From NCBI RefSeq assembly GCF_000702445.1, contig NZ_JNIF01000003.1, positions 3,844,001-3,908,000 on the forward strand: 64,000 nucleotides of DNA, in the 5' to 3' direction. Source of the DNA: Bryobacter aggregatus MPL3. Lineage in GTDB: Bacteria; Acidobacteriota; Terriglobia; Bryobacterales; Bryobacteraceae. How positions within the stretch are numbered: position 1 is the stretch's first letter; each line of letters opens with the position of its first letter. This document shows positions 32,365 to 41,747 of the stretch, piece by piece. Both the position numbers and the translations under genes were made by a program. The notes below the pieces were generated by a model, which saw nothing but the letters and a program-made list of their open reading frames with translations, ran no database searches and had not been told where the DNA came from.

Positions 32365-34143
32365 TTAATGATTATGGCGCGGAATGTTGTCTCCTACATT
32401 GCGATATTTAACGGCGAATTCGAGGACGCCGCCGAACTCGAGTTGTCCGACATGGCTGCGGAAGAACTCCTGCCAGGGGGTTTGCGTTTCGGCAATGGGA
32501 AGCTCAATGTGCTTGCGGCGCTCTTCGATTTCTTCGTCGCTGAGCAGGACGTCAACACGGCTTTCGTTGAGGTTGACGCGGATCTTGTCGCCTGTTTTGA
32601 GGATGGCGAGGTTGCCGCCTGCAGCGGCTTCGGGCGAGACGTTGAGGATGGAGGCGCTGGCGCTGGTACCGCTTTGCCTGCCATCACCGAGGGTGGGGAG
32701 CTGGCTGACGCCGATGCGCACGAGCTTGTCCGGCGGCAGCATGTTGACGACTTCGGCGGCGCCAGGATAGCCGATGGGACCGCAGCCGCGGATGACGAGG
32801 ATGGAGCGTTCGTCGATCTGCAGATCGGCATCGTTGATACGGGCGTGGTAGTCTTCGGGGCCCTCGAATACGACCGCGTTGGCGGTGAAGATGTTCTCTT
32901 CGCCTGGAGTGCTGAGGAAGCGCTGGCGGAAGTCCGGACCGATGACGGAGGACTTGACTAGCGAGCTGGTGAAGAGATTGCCGCTCATCACGAGGAAGCC
33001 GGCATCTTCGACGAGGGGCTTGTCGTAGCTGTGGATGACCTTGGGGTCCTTGCTGCCTTGGCCGCGATAGGATTCGCCCATCGTTTTGCCTTCGACGTTG
33101 CGGGCGCTTTCGTGGATCTTGCCGGCCTTCATGAGTTCGCCGATGATGGCGGGGATGCCGCCAGCGAGGTGGAAGCTTTCGGTGAGGTACTCGCCTGCAG
33201 GCTGGACATTGGCGAGCAGGGGGATCTTGTGGCCGATGGTTTCCCAGTCCTTGGTCTTGAGGTTGACGCCGAGGTGGCGGGCGATGGCGACGAGGTGGGG
33301 CGGACAGTTGGTGGAGCCGCCGATGGCGCTGCAGACGACGATTGCGTTCTCGAAAGCTTCGCGGGTCATGATGTCGGAGGGGCGCAGATTCTCGCGCACC
33401 ATTTCGACAATGCGCTTGCCGGTGCGGAAGGCCATCTGTGTGCGCTCCCGATAGGGAGCAGGGATGACGGCGCAGCCGGGGAGACTCATCCCGAGCGCCT
33501 CGGCCATGGAGTTCATCGACGAGGCCGTGCCCATGGTGTTGCAGTGGCCAGGGCTGGGCGCCGAGGCCATGACGCGCTCCATGAACTCGTCATAGTCGAT
33601 TTCGCCCGCGGCGTGGAGGCGGCGCGCTTCCCAGACGCTCATGCCGCTACCAGCGAGCTTGCCGTTGTAATAGCTGTTCAGCATGGGGCCGCCGCTGAGG
33701 ACGATGGCGGGCGTGTTGACGGTGGCGGCGGCCATCAGGCAGGCGGGCGTTGTCTTATCGCAACCGGTGGTGAGCACGACGCCATCGAGGAAGTAGCCGT
33801 GGAGGATTTCAACGAGGCCGAGGTAGGCGAGATTGCGGTCGAGGGCGGCGGTGGGGCGACGGCAATTTTCAAAGATCGGATGGACGGGGAAGACGAAGGG
33901 GACGCCGCCAGCGTCGCGGATGCCGTCGCGAACGCGCGATTCGAGATCGAGGTGGATGCGATTGCAGGGGGAGAGGTCGGAACCAGTTTGAGCGATGCCA
34001 ATGATAGGGCGTCCGGATTGCAGCTCTTCGCGCGTGAGGCCGTAGTTCGCGTAGCGTTCGAGGTAGACGGCGGTCATGCCGAGGTTGTCAGGATTCTGAA
34101 ACCAGTTCTGGCTCCGGAGGGCAAATTTGCGATCACGATTCAT
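32365..34143 (-). CDS. IlvD/Edd-family sugar-acid dehydratase
   Basis: This is a 592-residue protein with the three cluster-binding cysteines of [2Fe-2S] sugar-acid dehydratases: Cys60 in SDLSPCNRIHLDLE, Cys128 in TTGCDKTTPAC and Cys201 in GHCNTMGTASSMNSM. The usual GGSTNCPPHLVAIA and GDGRQSGTSASASILNVSPE motifs follow. Length and spacing fit L-arabinonate/D-xylonate dehydratase more than the shorter IlvD dihydroxy-acid dehydratase. It removes water from a C5 aldonate to a 2-keto-3-deoxy acid in the cytoplasm. The precise substrate is inferred. It precedes the S9 peptidase gene (three bases) and is divergent from the giant receptor. Confidence 0.9.
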   Translation of the reverse strand: MNRDRKFALRSQNWFQNPDNLGMTAVYLERYANYGLTREELQSGRPIIGIAQTGSDLSPCNRIHLDLESRVRDGIRDAGGVPFVFPVHPIFENCRRPTAALDRNLAYLGLVEILHGYFLDGVVLTTGCDKTTPACLMAAATVNTPAIVLSGGPMLNSYYNGKLAGSGMSVWEARRLHAAGEIDYDEFMERVMASAPSPGHCNTMGTASSMNSMAEALGMSLPGCAVIPAPYRERTQMAFRTGKRIVEMVRENLRPSDIMTREAFENAIVVCSAIGGSTNCPPHLVAIARHLGVNLKTKDWETIGHKIPLLANVQPAGEYLTESFHLAGGIPAIIGELMKAGKIHESARNVEGKTMGESYRGQGSKDPKVIHSYDKPLVEDAGFLVMSGNLFTSSLVKSSVIGPDFRQRFLSTPGEENIFTANAVVFEGPEDYHARINDADLQIDERSILVIRGCGPIGYPGAAEVVNMLPPDKLVRIGVSQLPTLGDGRQSGTSASASILNVSPEAAAGGNLAILKTGDKIRVNLNESRVDVLLSDEEIEERRKHIELPIAETQTPWQEFFRSHVGQLEFGGVLEFAVKYRNVGDNIPRHNH

Positions 34144-34290
34144 GTCAGTGCCTATTCTCTCTTAGGTGCTCTGAAGGCAGGTTTGGAGCGATACCGAGTC
34201 AGCACATTTCCAATAATCTTTCATCTATAACCGCTGTTTTCTGTGATAGTTTTGCTTCAAGCTTTTCACCATTTCAAGGGGATATGGATT

Positions 34291-37200
34291 ATGAAAAATC
34301 AGCGGGCAATGTCAATTGCCACGATGCTATTTTGTGCGGCCGCGATCTTTGGTCAGACACTTGGGGATGCAGCAGGGACGGTGCAGGATCCGCAAGGGGC
34401 ACCTGTGACGGGGGCCAATGTCTCGATTACAAACTTAGGGACCAACGCCACCCGCAGTACGGTGACGAACGATCAAGGGCTTTATGCCTTTCCGGCGCTT
34501 GTGCCGGGGATCTACTCGATCAAAGTGGATGCCGGCGGATTCAAGAGCTACAGCCGCACGAATCTCGAGATTCAGGTGCAGGCCAGCATCCGGGTGGATG
34601 TCACGATGCAGCTTGGCGAGAGGAGCGAGATTGTTGAGGTGAATGCCTCGGCTGCGGTGTTGCAGACGGAGAATGCCACGGTGGGTACGGTGGTGGAGCA
34701 GAAGCGGATCGTCGAGTTGCCGCTGAATGGACGGAACTATCTCTCGCTTGCAGGACTGGCGCCGAATGTGAGTGCGGGGTTTAGCAGCGCGGGACAAGCG
34801 GATGGGCGTCAAGGCGGAGACCGGGCGAACCAGAATATCTCGGTTGCCGGCATGCGCAATAACTTCAATCGATTCACGCTGGATGGTGTGGAGAACACTG
34901 ACCCAAACTTCAATACCTATGTGATCAATCCTTCGGCGGAAGCGCTGCAGGAGTTCAAGGTGCAGACCGGCGTGTATCCGGCTGAGTTTGGCCGTGGCGC
35001 GACACAGATCAATGTTTCGACGAAGAGCGGCGGCAATCAGTATCACGGTGCGGTTTATGAGTTCTTGCGGAATGACAAGCTCGATAGCAAGAACTACCGC
35101 TTTACGGGCGCAGAGCGGCCGAAGGATCCCTTCAAGTGGAATCAATTTGGCTTTATGTTGAGCGGGCCGGTGCAGATTCCAAAATTGTTTGATGGCAAGA
35201 ACCGGCTGTTCTTTATGACGAACTATGAGTGGTTCCGGCAGCGCCGCAACGTGACGGGCAGTTATAGCGTTCCGACCGATGCCTTTCGCTCGGGGAATTT
35301 CTCTGCGCTCTCTGGCGGGATCTATGATCCGCTCACGCGCGCTTTTAACGCGGATGGAACGGTGGCGAGTGCGCAGTTGTTTCCGAACAATACGATTCCG
35401 TCAAACCGCTTTGATGCGACAGGACAAAAGCTGCTGAAGTTCTATCCGGTGGCGAATGTTCCCGGGCCGCCAAGCAGCAATTACATTACGGCATTGGGAC
35501 GTCCGATCAACAAGGATCAATTTATCCAGCGCTTCGATTGGGTGGAATCGTCGAAGTCGAGCTGGTTTGGGCGTTATTCGCGATCGGATGAGAATCAATC
35601 GGCGGCTGATATCTTTCAGAACGGCAGCAAGATTGTGACGCTGGCGACACAGTGGACGGCGACGAATACGCGGGTGTTGACGAATATGCTGGTGAATGAA
35701 TTTCGATTTGGTTTCAGCAGCTTCTACAACACGAATGGACCGGAGTTGGCGTTTACGCGCGATGTGGTTGCGGAGTTGGCGATTCCGGGGCTGAGTTCGG
35801 GGCCTGCCGTGCAGTGGGGCATTCCGAATATTGCATTCAACAACACGTATAGCGGCTTTGGCAATTCGTCAGAAGGGCCTTATGAGAATAAAAACAAGGC
35901 GCTGCAGTTCATCAATAATTTGAGCTGGGTGCGGGGCCGCCATAACTTCAAGTTTGGGGGCGAGGTGCGCAGGGATGAGTACAACCAGGTGGGCAATCAG
36001 TTTGCACGCGGGCAGTTTACCTTTGACCGTGTGGCGACGAGCAACCCGGCTTTGACGGGGGTGACGGGCGATAGTTTTGCGGATTTTCTGTTGGGAAATC
36101 TGTACCAGTCTGAGGCTGCGGTGTCGATTGCGAAGGCGGAGTTCCGCTCGACGGGATTCGCGTTTTATATCGATGACGTCTGGCGTGTGAACTCGAAGCT
36201 GACGGTCAACATGGGCTTGCGTTATGAGAATACGCCTCCCTGGGAGGACCAGACCGGAACCTTGTTTAACGGCATCGTCCGGCGCGATATCAAGCTTTCG
36301 AATCCGTTTGCGGCTGTGGTGCAGGATCGGAGTTTGTATCCGTACTTCATGCGGCAGAGCCCGGCCCGGCAGAATTGCTATGAGGGGATCAATATTCGCT
36401 GGGTGGATATCGAGACGAAGTGCGATGGATCGCTGGGATCCCGGCTGGTGCAGCGGGATAACAATGACTGGGCACCGCGTCTTGGCATCAGCTACCAGTT
36501 GACGCCGAAGACAGTGGTCCGTCTGGGGTCAGGAGCGTTCTACTCGCAAGACACTGGAAATCCGCGCTTCGATATGGCGCGCAATCTTGCAGGACGATTG
36601 CGGTCGAACTCTTCGCGCACGACGCCAAATCTGCTTTGGGCCAATGCGTTAGGGGCGATCGCTGGTGGTGTGGCGAATGTACCGACTCCTTACACGTTTG
36701 CGAACCCCTATGACCGGCGCACTCCCTATACAATCCAGTACCTGATGAATGTGCAGCATGAGTTCACCAACAACCTGGTGTTGGAGGCGGGATATCTGGG
36801 GTCCTTCAGCCGCCATCTGGAGAGTCTGCGCGCGGTGAATGAGGCAGTTCCGGTAGATCCAGCAGTGAGCAACCTGTCGGTGCCGAATCGCTCTGCGTTC
36901 CCGAATTTCGGACGCATCCAGTTGGTGGATAATTCGAACCATGCGAATTACAATTCGTTGGGCGCGAAGCTGACTAAACGCTATTCGGCCGGGTTGACGG
37001 CGTTGTTCTCGTATACGTGGTCCAAGTCGATTGACACGGCGTCGGCGATTCGCAATCAGGGCGGGGATACGCTGTTTCCGCAGAATAGCGGTTGCCGGAA
37101 TTGCGAGCGTGGCTTGTCGAGCTTCAACACGCAGCATCGCTTTGTGACCAGCCTGCTCTATGATCTTCCGGTAGGGAAGGGCAGGATGGTGAATGTGTCG

Positions 37201-37671
37201 AATGGGTTTGCCGATGCGCTGGTGGGGGGCTGGCAGGTGGGATCGATCTTCACGGCGCAATCGGGCTTTCCGATTACGGTGACGAACTCTACAGATATCT
37301 CGAACACAGGCGCGCTTTTTGACCGTCCAAATGCGACGGGCATCAGCCCGCAGGTGAGCGGCGTGACGACGGAGAGGGCATTCAATACCGCTGCGTTCTC
37401 ACTGGCGGCGCCTGGCACTTATGGCAACGTGGGCCGGAATACCTTTGTTGGGCCGAACTTCTATCGCTGGGAGTTTACGAGTTTGAAGAACTTCCAGATG
37501 CCGTACCGGGAAGGGCATGTGCTGCAGTTCCGCTTTGAGGCGTTCAACCTGCCGAATCATCCGAATTGGGGGAATCCGGATACGAACATCCAGAGCGCGA
37601 ATTTCGGAAGGATCCGAGGTACACGGGGCGACATGCGCAATTTGCAGGTGGCGCTGCGTTACACCTTTTAA
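34291..37671 (+). CDS. Oar-like TonB-dependent receptor with carboxypeptidase-regulatory domain
   Basis: This protein has 1126 residues from the ATG at 34291, preceded by AAGGGGAT; an upstream in-frame start at 34243 would put 16 residues before the signal peptide. The signal (MAIATMLFCAAAIFG type) is followed by a CarboxypepD_reg domain (about 25-105, GTVQDPQGAPVTGANVSITN). A plug domain follows (about 110-245, VELPLNGRNYLSLAGLAPNV). A barrel of about 870 residues ends VALRYTF, with the terminal Phe. This family is strongly expanded in Acidobacteria and carries large substrates such as oligosaccharides. It is divergent from the dehydratase gene and ends at a strong hairpin terminator. Confidence 0.93.
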   Translation: MKNQRAMSIATMLFCAAAIFGQTLGDAAGTVQDPQGAPVTGANVSITNLGTNATRSTVTNDQGLYAFPALVPGIYSIKVDAGGFKSYSRTNLEIQVQASIRVDVTMQLGERSEIVEVNASAAVLQTENATVGTVVEQKRIVELPLNGRNYLSLAGLAPNVSAGFSSAGQADGRQGGDRANQNISVAGMRNNFNRFTLDGVENTDPNFNTYVINPSAEALQEFKVQTGVYPAEFGRGATQINVSTKSGGNQYHGAVYEFLRNDKLDSKNYRFTGAERPKDPFKWNQFGFMLSGPVQIPKLFDGKNRLFFMTNYEWFRQRRNVTGSYSVPTDAFRSGNFSALSGGIYDPLTRAFNADGTVASAQLFPNNTIPSNRFDATGQKLLKFYPVANVPGPPSSNYITALGRPINKDQFIQRFDWVESSKSSWFGRYSRSDENQSAADIFQNGSKIVTLATQWTATNTRVLTNMLVNEFRFGFSSFYNTNGPELAFTRDVVAELAIPGLSSGPAVQWGIPNIAFNNTYSGFGNSSEGPYENKNKALQFINNLSWVRGRHNFKFGGEVRRDEYNQVGNQFARGQFTFDRVATSNPALTGVTGDSFADFLLGNLYQSEAAVSIAKAEFRSTGFAFYIDDVWRVNSKLTVNMGLRYENTPPWEDQTGTLFNGIVRRDIKLSNPFAAVVQDRSLYPYFMRQSPARQNCYEGINIRWVDIETKCDGSLGSRLVQRDNNDWAPRLGISYQLTPKTVVRLGSGAFYSQDTGNPRFDMARNLAGRLRSNSSRTTPNLLWANALGAIAGGVANVPTPYTFANPYDRRTPYTIQYLMNVQHEFTNNLVLEAGYLGSFSRHLESLRAVNEAVPVDPAVSNLSVPNRSAFPNFGRIQLVDNSNHANYNSLGAKLTKRYSAGLTALFSYTWSKSIDTASAIRNQGGDTLFPQNSGCRNCERGLSSFNTQHRFVTSLLYDLPVGKGRMVNVSNGFADALVGGWQVGSIFTAQSGFPITVTNSTDISNTGALFDRPNATGISPQVSGVTTERAFNTAAFSLAAPGTYGNVGRNTFVGPNFYRWEFTSLKNFQMPYREGHVLQFRFEAFNLPNHPNWGNPDTNIQSANFGRIRGTRGDMRNLQVALRYTF

Positions 37672-37677
37672 GAAAGG

Positions 37678-37717
37678 AAAGAGGCTCATTCGGGATCGAA
37701 CCCGAATGAGCCTCTTT
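37678..37717. terminator. Bidirectional terminator between the giant receptor and the GntR/FadR regulator
   Basis: A perfect 14-base stem, GAGGCTCATTCGGG (37681-37694) and CCCGAATGAGCCTC (37701-37714), has a six-base loop and is flanked by AAA and TTT, which extend the stem. It starts six bases after the receptor stop and touches the regulator stop, so it can stop transcripts from both sides. Confidence 0.88.
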
Positions 37718-38416
37718 CTAGGAAGCTTGTGCCTGGCTGAGTGCGCCCTCGTGGTCCCGTGCGAAGAGTGTGAACTTCTCGTGGGCAAACTTGCGGGCCC
37801 GGCGAGTATCACGAGACGCAATGACGTCGACCATGTCGATGTGCGCCTGGGCTGAGGCCCGGAGATCAAACTTCGCATAGTGGCGCAGGTTTCTCAGGAA
37901 GAGAAACGCGAGCAGAGGCGACATCAATTGCCCCAGCATCCGTTCCAGAAAAGTGTTGCCTGTGGCTTGCCAGAGCGTCTGGTGCCACTCGCGGTCTTTC
38001 GCGAAAAAGTCCTTTGTATTTCGCGATCGCGCCGCCGTCATCATGTCCTTGGCAATCGCTTTCATGCGCTTGAGCGATTCTGCACTCGCAGATTCCGTGG
38101 CGATCTCGACAGCTAATTCTTCGAGCTCGGCCCGGATCCGGAGCGCCTGCGTAATCTCATCACTGCTGAGCGAAACGACTTCGGCTCCCTGATTGGCGCG
38201 ACGCATCACCAATCCTTCGTGTTCCAGCGCTACGAGCGCTTCTCTCATCGTTGGTTGCCCAACGCCCAATTGTTTAGCCCAGCGTGATTCTACAATTCGC
38301 TGGCCTGATTCTAGTTCACCATTCAGGATCATCCGCCGGATCATGTCTGCGATTCGGTCGGACATTGTATCCTGCTTGCGAATCTCTGCCGAAAGTAATT
38401 CTAAGTTCTCGAGCAC
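37718..38416 (-). CDS. GntR/FadR-family regulator (FCD domain), hydroxyproline operon
   Basis: This is a 232-residue protein. The winged helix has MSDRIADMIRRMILNGELES and SRWAKQLGVGQPTMREALVA with LEHEGLVMRRANQGAEVV (about 18-82). The C-terminal FCD ligand-binding bundle (about 90-215) has LRIRAELEELAVEIATESAS, DREWHQTLWQATGN and AHIDMVDVIASRDTRRA, with the metal-binding Asp/His set typical of FadR-type sensors. It is the last gene of the leftward hydroxyproline operon, overlapping the dehydrogenase alpha subunit by 16 bases. It probably represses the operon until a pathway metabolite binds. Confidence 0.9.
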   Translation of the reverse strand: MLENLELLSAEIRKQDTMSDRIADMIRRMILNGELESGQRIVESRWAKQLGVGQPTMREALVALEHEGLVMRRANQGAEVVSLSSDEITQALRIRAELEELAVEIATESASAESLKRMKAIAKDMMTAARSRNTKDFFAKDREWHQTLWQATGNTFLERMLGQLMSPLLAFLFLRNLRHYAKFDLRASAQAHIDMVDVIASRDTRRARKFAHEKFTLFARDHEGALSQAQAS

Positions 38417-39501
38417 AAATCCTTCACTTTAAGTGGCAATACTGGAGGTCTCACCCGGTCCTCCTGCCAACCCAACAGGAATTGCAGTGCTGGGCCACAC
38501 ATCCGTCCCTGACATGCACCCATGGCACACCGCGTTTTGAGCTTAGCATTGCGAAGGGCTGCAAGCGCTTGCAGTTTACACATTTTTACATCCTCGCAGC
38601 GGCAGACGATGGTGCCGGGAGTGGTGATCGCTCGTAATTCCGGACGCAGTGGAAAGCAATCTGCTAATAAATTCACGATTCCTTCGTGGCTGATTTGTAA
38701 TCTGGTTTCGCTTCCTGCCGCAAAGCCTTCTGCCTCGGCTTTTTCCACTCCTCCGATCCCTGTGAGCTCACCGACCGCATAAACATTGGGGATGGAAGTG
38801 CATTGGAACTGGTCGACCTTGACAAAACCACCTTGAATTTCACAGCCGATTAATCGCGGAAGCTCTAAATTCGGGATTAAGCCAAAGCCACATGCGAGAT
38901 AATCGCAACCCCATAATCTTCCATCTGACATCTTTACTCCCGAGGGAACTGCTTCTACCGGCCAGAGGCCTGCGCGGAAGCTAAGTGTGCTGAGACGGGC
39001 CGCTTGAGCCCATCGTCGCGGCGTTGTTGCAATGCCAGTGCAGAAGCGGAACCACTTTGCCCAAGGAGTTTGCTCTGCTACCAGGAGGATCTTAGCGCCT
39101 GCCTTTTTCAAATTTGCCGCCACGGCGAGGAGCAGGGGGCCGCTTCCGGCGACAATGACCCGCTTGTTCGCAACGTTAAGTCCGGCCTTGCTGAGGGCCT
39201 GGAGCCCGCCCGCGCCAACGACGTGGGGCAGCGTCCAGCCGGGGAAGGGCAGAAACATTTCTCGCGCTCCGGTGGCCAGAATGAGCCGCTTGTAATCGAT
39301 TGGTAACGAAGCGATGTCCGAAACGGGATGTTGCAGGCGGAACTCGACGCCTTCGATCGCGCTGGCCTGTCCGCGCCAGATCTGTCCACCAGGACTCCAG
39401 TTGTCATCGAGCACAAGTGCGGAGCGTCCGGCACTCCTGGCGCCACGGGCCGCTGCGAGCCCAGCGGGGCCCGCTCCAATAATGAGCGTGTCAACCTTCA
39501 T
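38401..39501 (-). CDS. D-hydroxyproline dehydrogenase, NAD(P)/FAD subunit with BFD-like [2Fe-2S] domain
   Basis: This is a 366-residue protein. The N-terminal Rossmann motif is LIIGAGPAGLAAARGARSAG (about 5-24), with a second nucleotide site VAGSGPLLLAVAANLKKAG. The C-terminus carries four cysteines in VCRCEDVKMC and RCAMGACQGRMCG, a BFD-like iron-sulfur site. This is the alpha subunit of the heteromeric sarcosine/hydroxyproline dehydrogenase type. With the small ferredoxin-like and FAD subunits encoded beside it, it oxidises cis-4-hydroxy-D-proline to pyrroline-4-hydroxy-2-carboxylate. Its start overlaps the ferredoxin-like gene by 11 bases. Confidence 0.87.
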   Translation of the reverse strand: MKVDTLIIGAGPAGLAAARGARSAGRSALVLDDNWSPGGQIWRGQASAIEGVEFRLQHPVSDIASLPIDYKRLILATGAREMFLPFPGWTLPHVVGAGGLQALSKAGLNVANKRVIVAGSGPLLLAVAANLKKAGAKILLVAEQTPWAKWFRFCTGIATTPRRWAQAARLSTLSFRAGLWPVEAVPSGVKMSDGRLWGCDYLACGFGLIPNLELPRLIGCEIQGGFVKVDQFQCTSIPNVYAVGELTGIGGVEKAEAEGFAAGSETRLQISHEGIVNLLADCFPLRPELRAITTPGTIVCRCEDVKMCKLQALAALRNAKLKTRCAMGACQGRMCGPALQFLLGWQEDRVRPPVLPLKVKDLCSRT

Positions 39502-39730
39502 CGGTGAGCACCTTCATGCCTTCGCGTGTCAGAGTCTGGCAACCGCGGCAGTGGGCGAGGCCGTCGATGGTGACACGGCATTCCATACAGATGCCCATTC
39601 CGCAGACGGGGCCTCTGGCTTCGCCTTGTACGCTTCGCCGAGGCGAGAGGCCCAGGTTCATCAACACGGCGGCGACACTGGCGCCGTTGGGAACATCATG
39701 GGCCTTGCCGTTGATGGTTATACGTGGCAT
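39491..39730 (-). CDS. Small [2Fe-2S] subunit of D-hydroxyproline dehydrogenase
   Basis: This is a 79-residue ferredoxin-like protein (Fer2_4 type). The cluster cysteines are in VCGMGICMECRVTIDG and HCRGCQTL (C-x4-C-x2-C, then C). Such small subunits belong to heteromeric hydroxyproline/sarcosine/octopine dehydrogenases and relay electrons between the two flavin subunits. The cytoplasm is the expected location. It overlaps both neighbours (13 bases with the FAD subunit, 11 with the alpha subunit), so the three are translationally coupled and probably assemble together. Confidence 0.88.
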   Translation of the reverse strand: MPRITINGKAHDVPNGASVAAVLMNLGLSPRRSVQGEARGPVCGMGICMECRVTIDGLAHCRGCQTLTREGMKVLTDEG

Positions 39731-40815
39731 TCCGGGAACCGATCTGCCAGGTAGGGGCTTGGGGAGAGGGGGCCTGGCCGGCCCAGGATTGCGTCGGCAA
39801 TCAATTCTGCGGTGCCAAGCGAGGTGGTAATGCCGAGGCCTTCATGTCCGGTGGCGAGATAGTTGCGCCGGGTTCCAGGGATGAGTCCGACGATGGGGAG
39901 ATGGTCTGGCGTGGCGGCCCGGAAGCCGGTCCAGGTGCGGATGACATTCATCTCCGCTAAGAGCGGCAGGTAGTGGAGGGCGCGGTTCAGCATTTGAGAT
40001 AAGAGATGGGGTTCGACATCAGAATGGGTGACTCCGAATTGACGGGAACTCCCGATGAGGAGTTGGCCGGTTTTGCGTGGTTGGATGTTGCAGGCGACGC
40101 TTTCCGTGCCGCTGCTGTGCGCGCTTTTGAGATAGCCGAGTTCGACGAGCTGGTGGTGGACGGCGCCCGGGTAACGGTCTGTGATGGCGAGATGACCTTT
40201 GCGGGGTTTGAGTGGCAGGGAGGGCATCAAATCGATTGCGGCGGCGCCGGTGGCAAGGATGATTGCGCTGGCGCTCAGGGTGTCTCCGTTGTGGAGCTTG
40301 AGGACCCCATCGCCCAAGGCAACGGCCTGTCCTTGCAGAACTGTGGCGCCTTGAGCCAGCCAGTCTGCCGCACATGGAGCGTAGATCACGCTGTCGCCGG
40401 GCACGAGAAAGCCACCGGCCATGCCGGGCCGCAGTGCGGGTTCTGCCGCCGCGAGTTGTTGGGCATCAAGAAGTTCCGTGGGGACGCCGCGTTCCGCATA
40501 GTAATTTTGCTTGCCGCTGACGGCCGCGAGCTCTTCTTCGTCGGCCGCCACCCAGAGGGTGCCGCGGCGCTCGAACTCGAGTTCGGGCGGCATCTGCGGG
40601 ACCAGGGCATCCCAGAGATCGCGTGAGCGCTTGGTCAGCGTAAACTGCTCCTCACTATCGTCCATGACGACGATGTGGCCCATGCCTGCGGCAGTGGCTC
40701 CACCGCCGATGAAATCACGCTCGAGGATTGCGACGCTACGGCCCGCATTGAGGAGCATGCGGGCGCAGGCGGCCCCGACAATGCCACCACCGACGATGAG
40801 GATGTCGGCAGTCAC
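39718..40815 (-). CDS. D-hydroxyproline dehydrogenase, FAD-dependent (DAO-fold) subunit
   Basis: This protein has 365 residues from the GTG at 40815, which overlaps the epimerase stop as GTGA. The DAO fold begins ILIVGGGIVGAACARMLLNA, and the FAD-binding continues with GGGATAAGMGHIVVMDD. A middle substrate domain and YLATGHEGLGITTSLGTAEL (C-terminal FAD contact) follow. With the [2Fe-2S] and NAD(P)/FAD subunits it oxidises cis-4-hydroxy-D-proline. D-amino acid or sarcosine oxidation is the alternative, but the flanking epimerase and deaminase point to hydroxyproline. Confidence 0.9.
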   Translation of the reverse strand: MTADILIVGGGIVGAACARMLLNAGRSVAILERDFIGGGATAAGMGHIVVMDDSEEQFTLTKRSRDLWDALVPQMPPELEFERRGTLWVAADEEELAAVSGKQNYYAERGVPTELLDAQQLAAAEPALRPGMAGGFLVPGDSVIYAPCAADWLAQGATVLQGQAVALGDGVLKLHNGDTLSASAIILATGAAAIDLMPSLPLKPRKGHLAITDRYPGAVHHQLVELGYLKSAHSSGTESVACNIQPRKTGQLLIGSSRQFGVTHSDVEPHLLSQMLNRALHYLPLLAEMNVIRTWTGFRAATPDHLPIVGLIPGTRRNYLATGHEGLGITTSLGTAELIADAILGRPGPLSPSPYLADRFPECHV

Positions 40816-41747
40816 CGTCGAATGCCCCAGCAGAAGGGATCGCGGGAATCGAGGAGCAGCGAGGCATCTGCATTGACGTAGGCACGTCCGGTAATCGAAG
40901 GGCGAACCCGATCGCCTTCCCAACGGTAGCTGCCCTGGAACTCGCTACCGACGATGCTTTCCTGACGCCAGATGGCGTCTTCGGCGAGCTTGCCGTCGGC
41001 GGCCAGGCAGGCCAGTTTGGCACTGGTGCCGGTGCCGCAGGGAGAGCGGTCGTAGGCCATGCCGGGGCAGAGGACGAAGTTGCGGGAGTCGGCTCCGGTG
41101 GGAGAGGGCCCGAAGAGTTCGATGTGGTCGATTTCGGCATTGTTTTCGCCGCGGATATTTTCGCGATGCAAGGCCTCGCGGATGCGGGCAGCTGTGTTGG
41201 TCCAGTGTTCGACGTCCTCGATGCGCAGGATCTCGGGCTGGGCGTCGACCAGGAAAAACCAGTTGCCGCCCCAGGCGATGTCTCCTCGAATGAGGCCGAG
41301 CCCGTCGACGTTGCACTCGACGCCTTTGCGATAGCGGTAGCTGGGGACGTTTTCGACGGTCACTTCTCCTGTGGGGGTGAGGGTTGCGATCACGGCGCCG
41401 ACCGGTGTCTCGAGCATGTGTCTGCCCGCTTCGATGAGGCCGAGATAATTCATCACTGTGACCACTCCAATGGTGCCGTGGCCGCACATGCCGAGATAGC
41501 CGACGTTGTTGAAATAGAGGACACCGGCTCGATTCTCCGGATTGTCCGGGGGCAGCAGGACAGCGCCGACCATCACGTCGCTGCCACGGGGCTCGTTGAC
41601 GACGGCACTGCGGAAGTGGTCGTAGTCTTCGCGGAAGCGGTTGAGCCGGTCGCTCATTGTGCCACGACCGAGGTCTGGGGCTCCTTCGACGACAACGCGC
41701 GTTGGTTCGCCGCCAGTATGGGAATCGATGACTCGGACGCGGGTCAC
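40812..41747 (-). CDS. 4-hydroxyproline 2-epimerase (proline racemase family)
   Basis: This protein has 311 residues from the GTG at 41747 (the GTGA overlap with the upstream stop). The two catalytic cysteines are present: Cys88 in YLGMCGHGTIG and about Cys236 in RSPCGTGTSAKLA. The start DSHTGGEPTRVV is typical. It converts trans-4-hydroxy-L-proline to cis-4-hydroxy-D-proline by a two-base mechanism, without PLP. Dehydratase-type relatives replace one Cys with Thr, which is not the case here. It is the second gene of the operon, between the deaminase and the FAD subunit. Confidence 0.92.
   Translation of the reverse strand: MTRVRVIDSHTGGEPTRVVVEGAPDLGRGTMSDRLNRFREDYDHFRSAVVNEPRGSDVMVGAVLLPPDNPENRAGVLYFNNVGYLGMCGHGTIGVVTVMNYLGLIEAGRHMLETPVGAVIATLTPTGEVTVENVPSYRYRKGVECNVDGLGLIRGDIAWGGNWFFLVDAQPEILRIEDVEHWTNTAARIREALHRENIRGENNAEIDHIELFGPSPTGADSRNFVLCPGMAYDRSPCGTGTSAKLACLAADGKLAEDAIWRQESIVGSEFQGSYRWEGDRVRPSITGRAYVNADASLLLDSRDPFCWGIRR

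Noticed and set aside
32365-34143. Dihydroxy-acid dehydratase IlvD for branched-chain amino acids
   Set aside because: Length (592 residues), cysteine spacing and lack of ilv neighbours fit the sugar-acid dehydratase branch better, though the substrate is not proven.
37681-37714. Sequence resembling a tRNA T-arm (GGGATCGAACCC) near the receptor stop
   Set aside because: Only a simple long hairpin is present, with no acceptor, D or anticodon arm. It was called a terminator instead.
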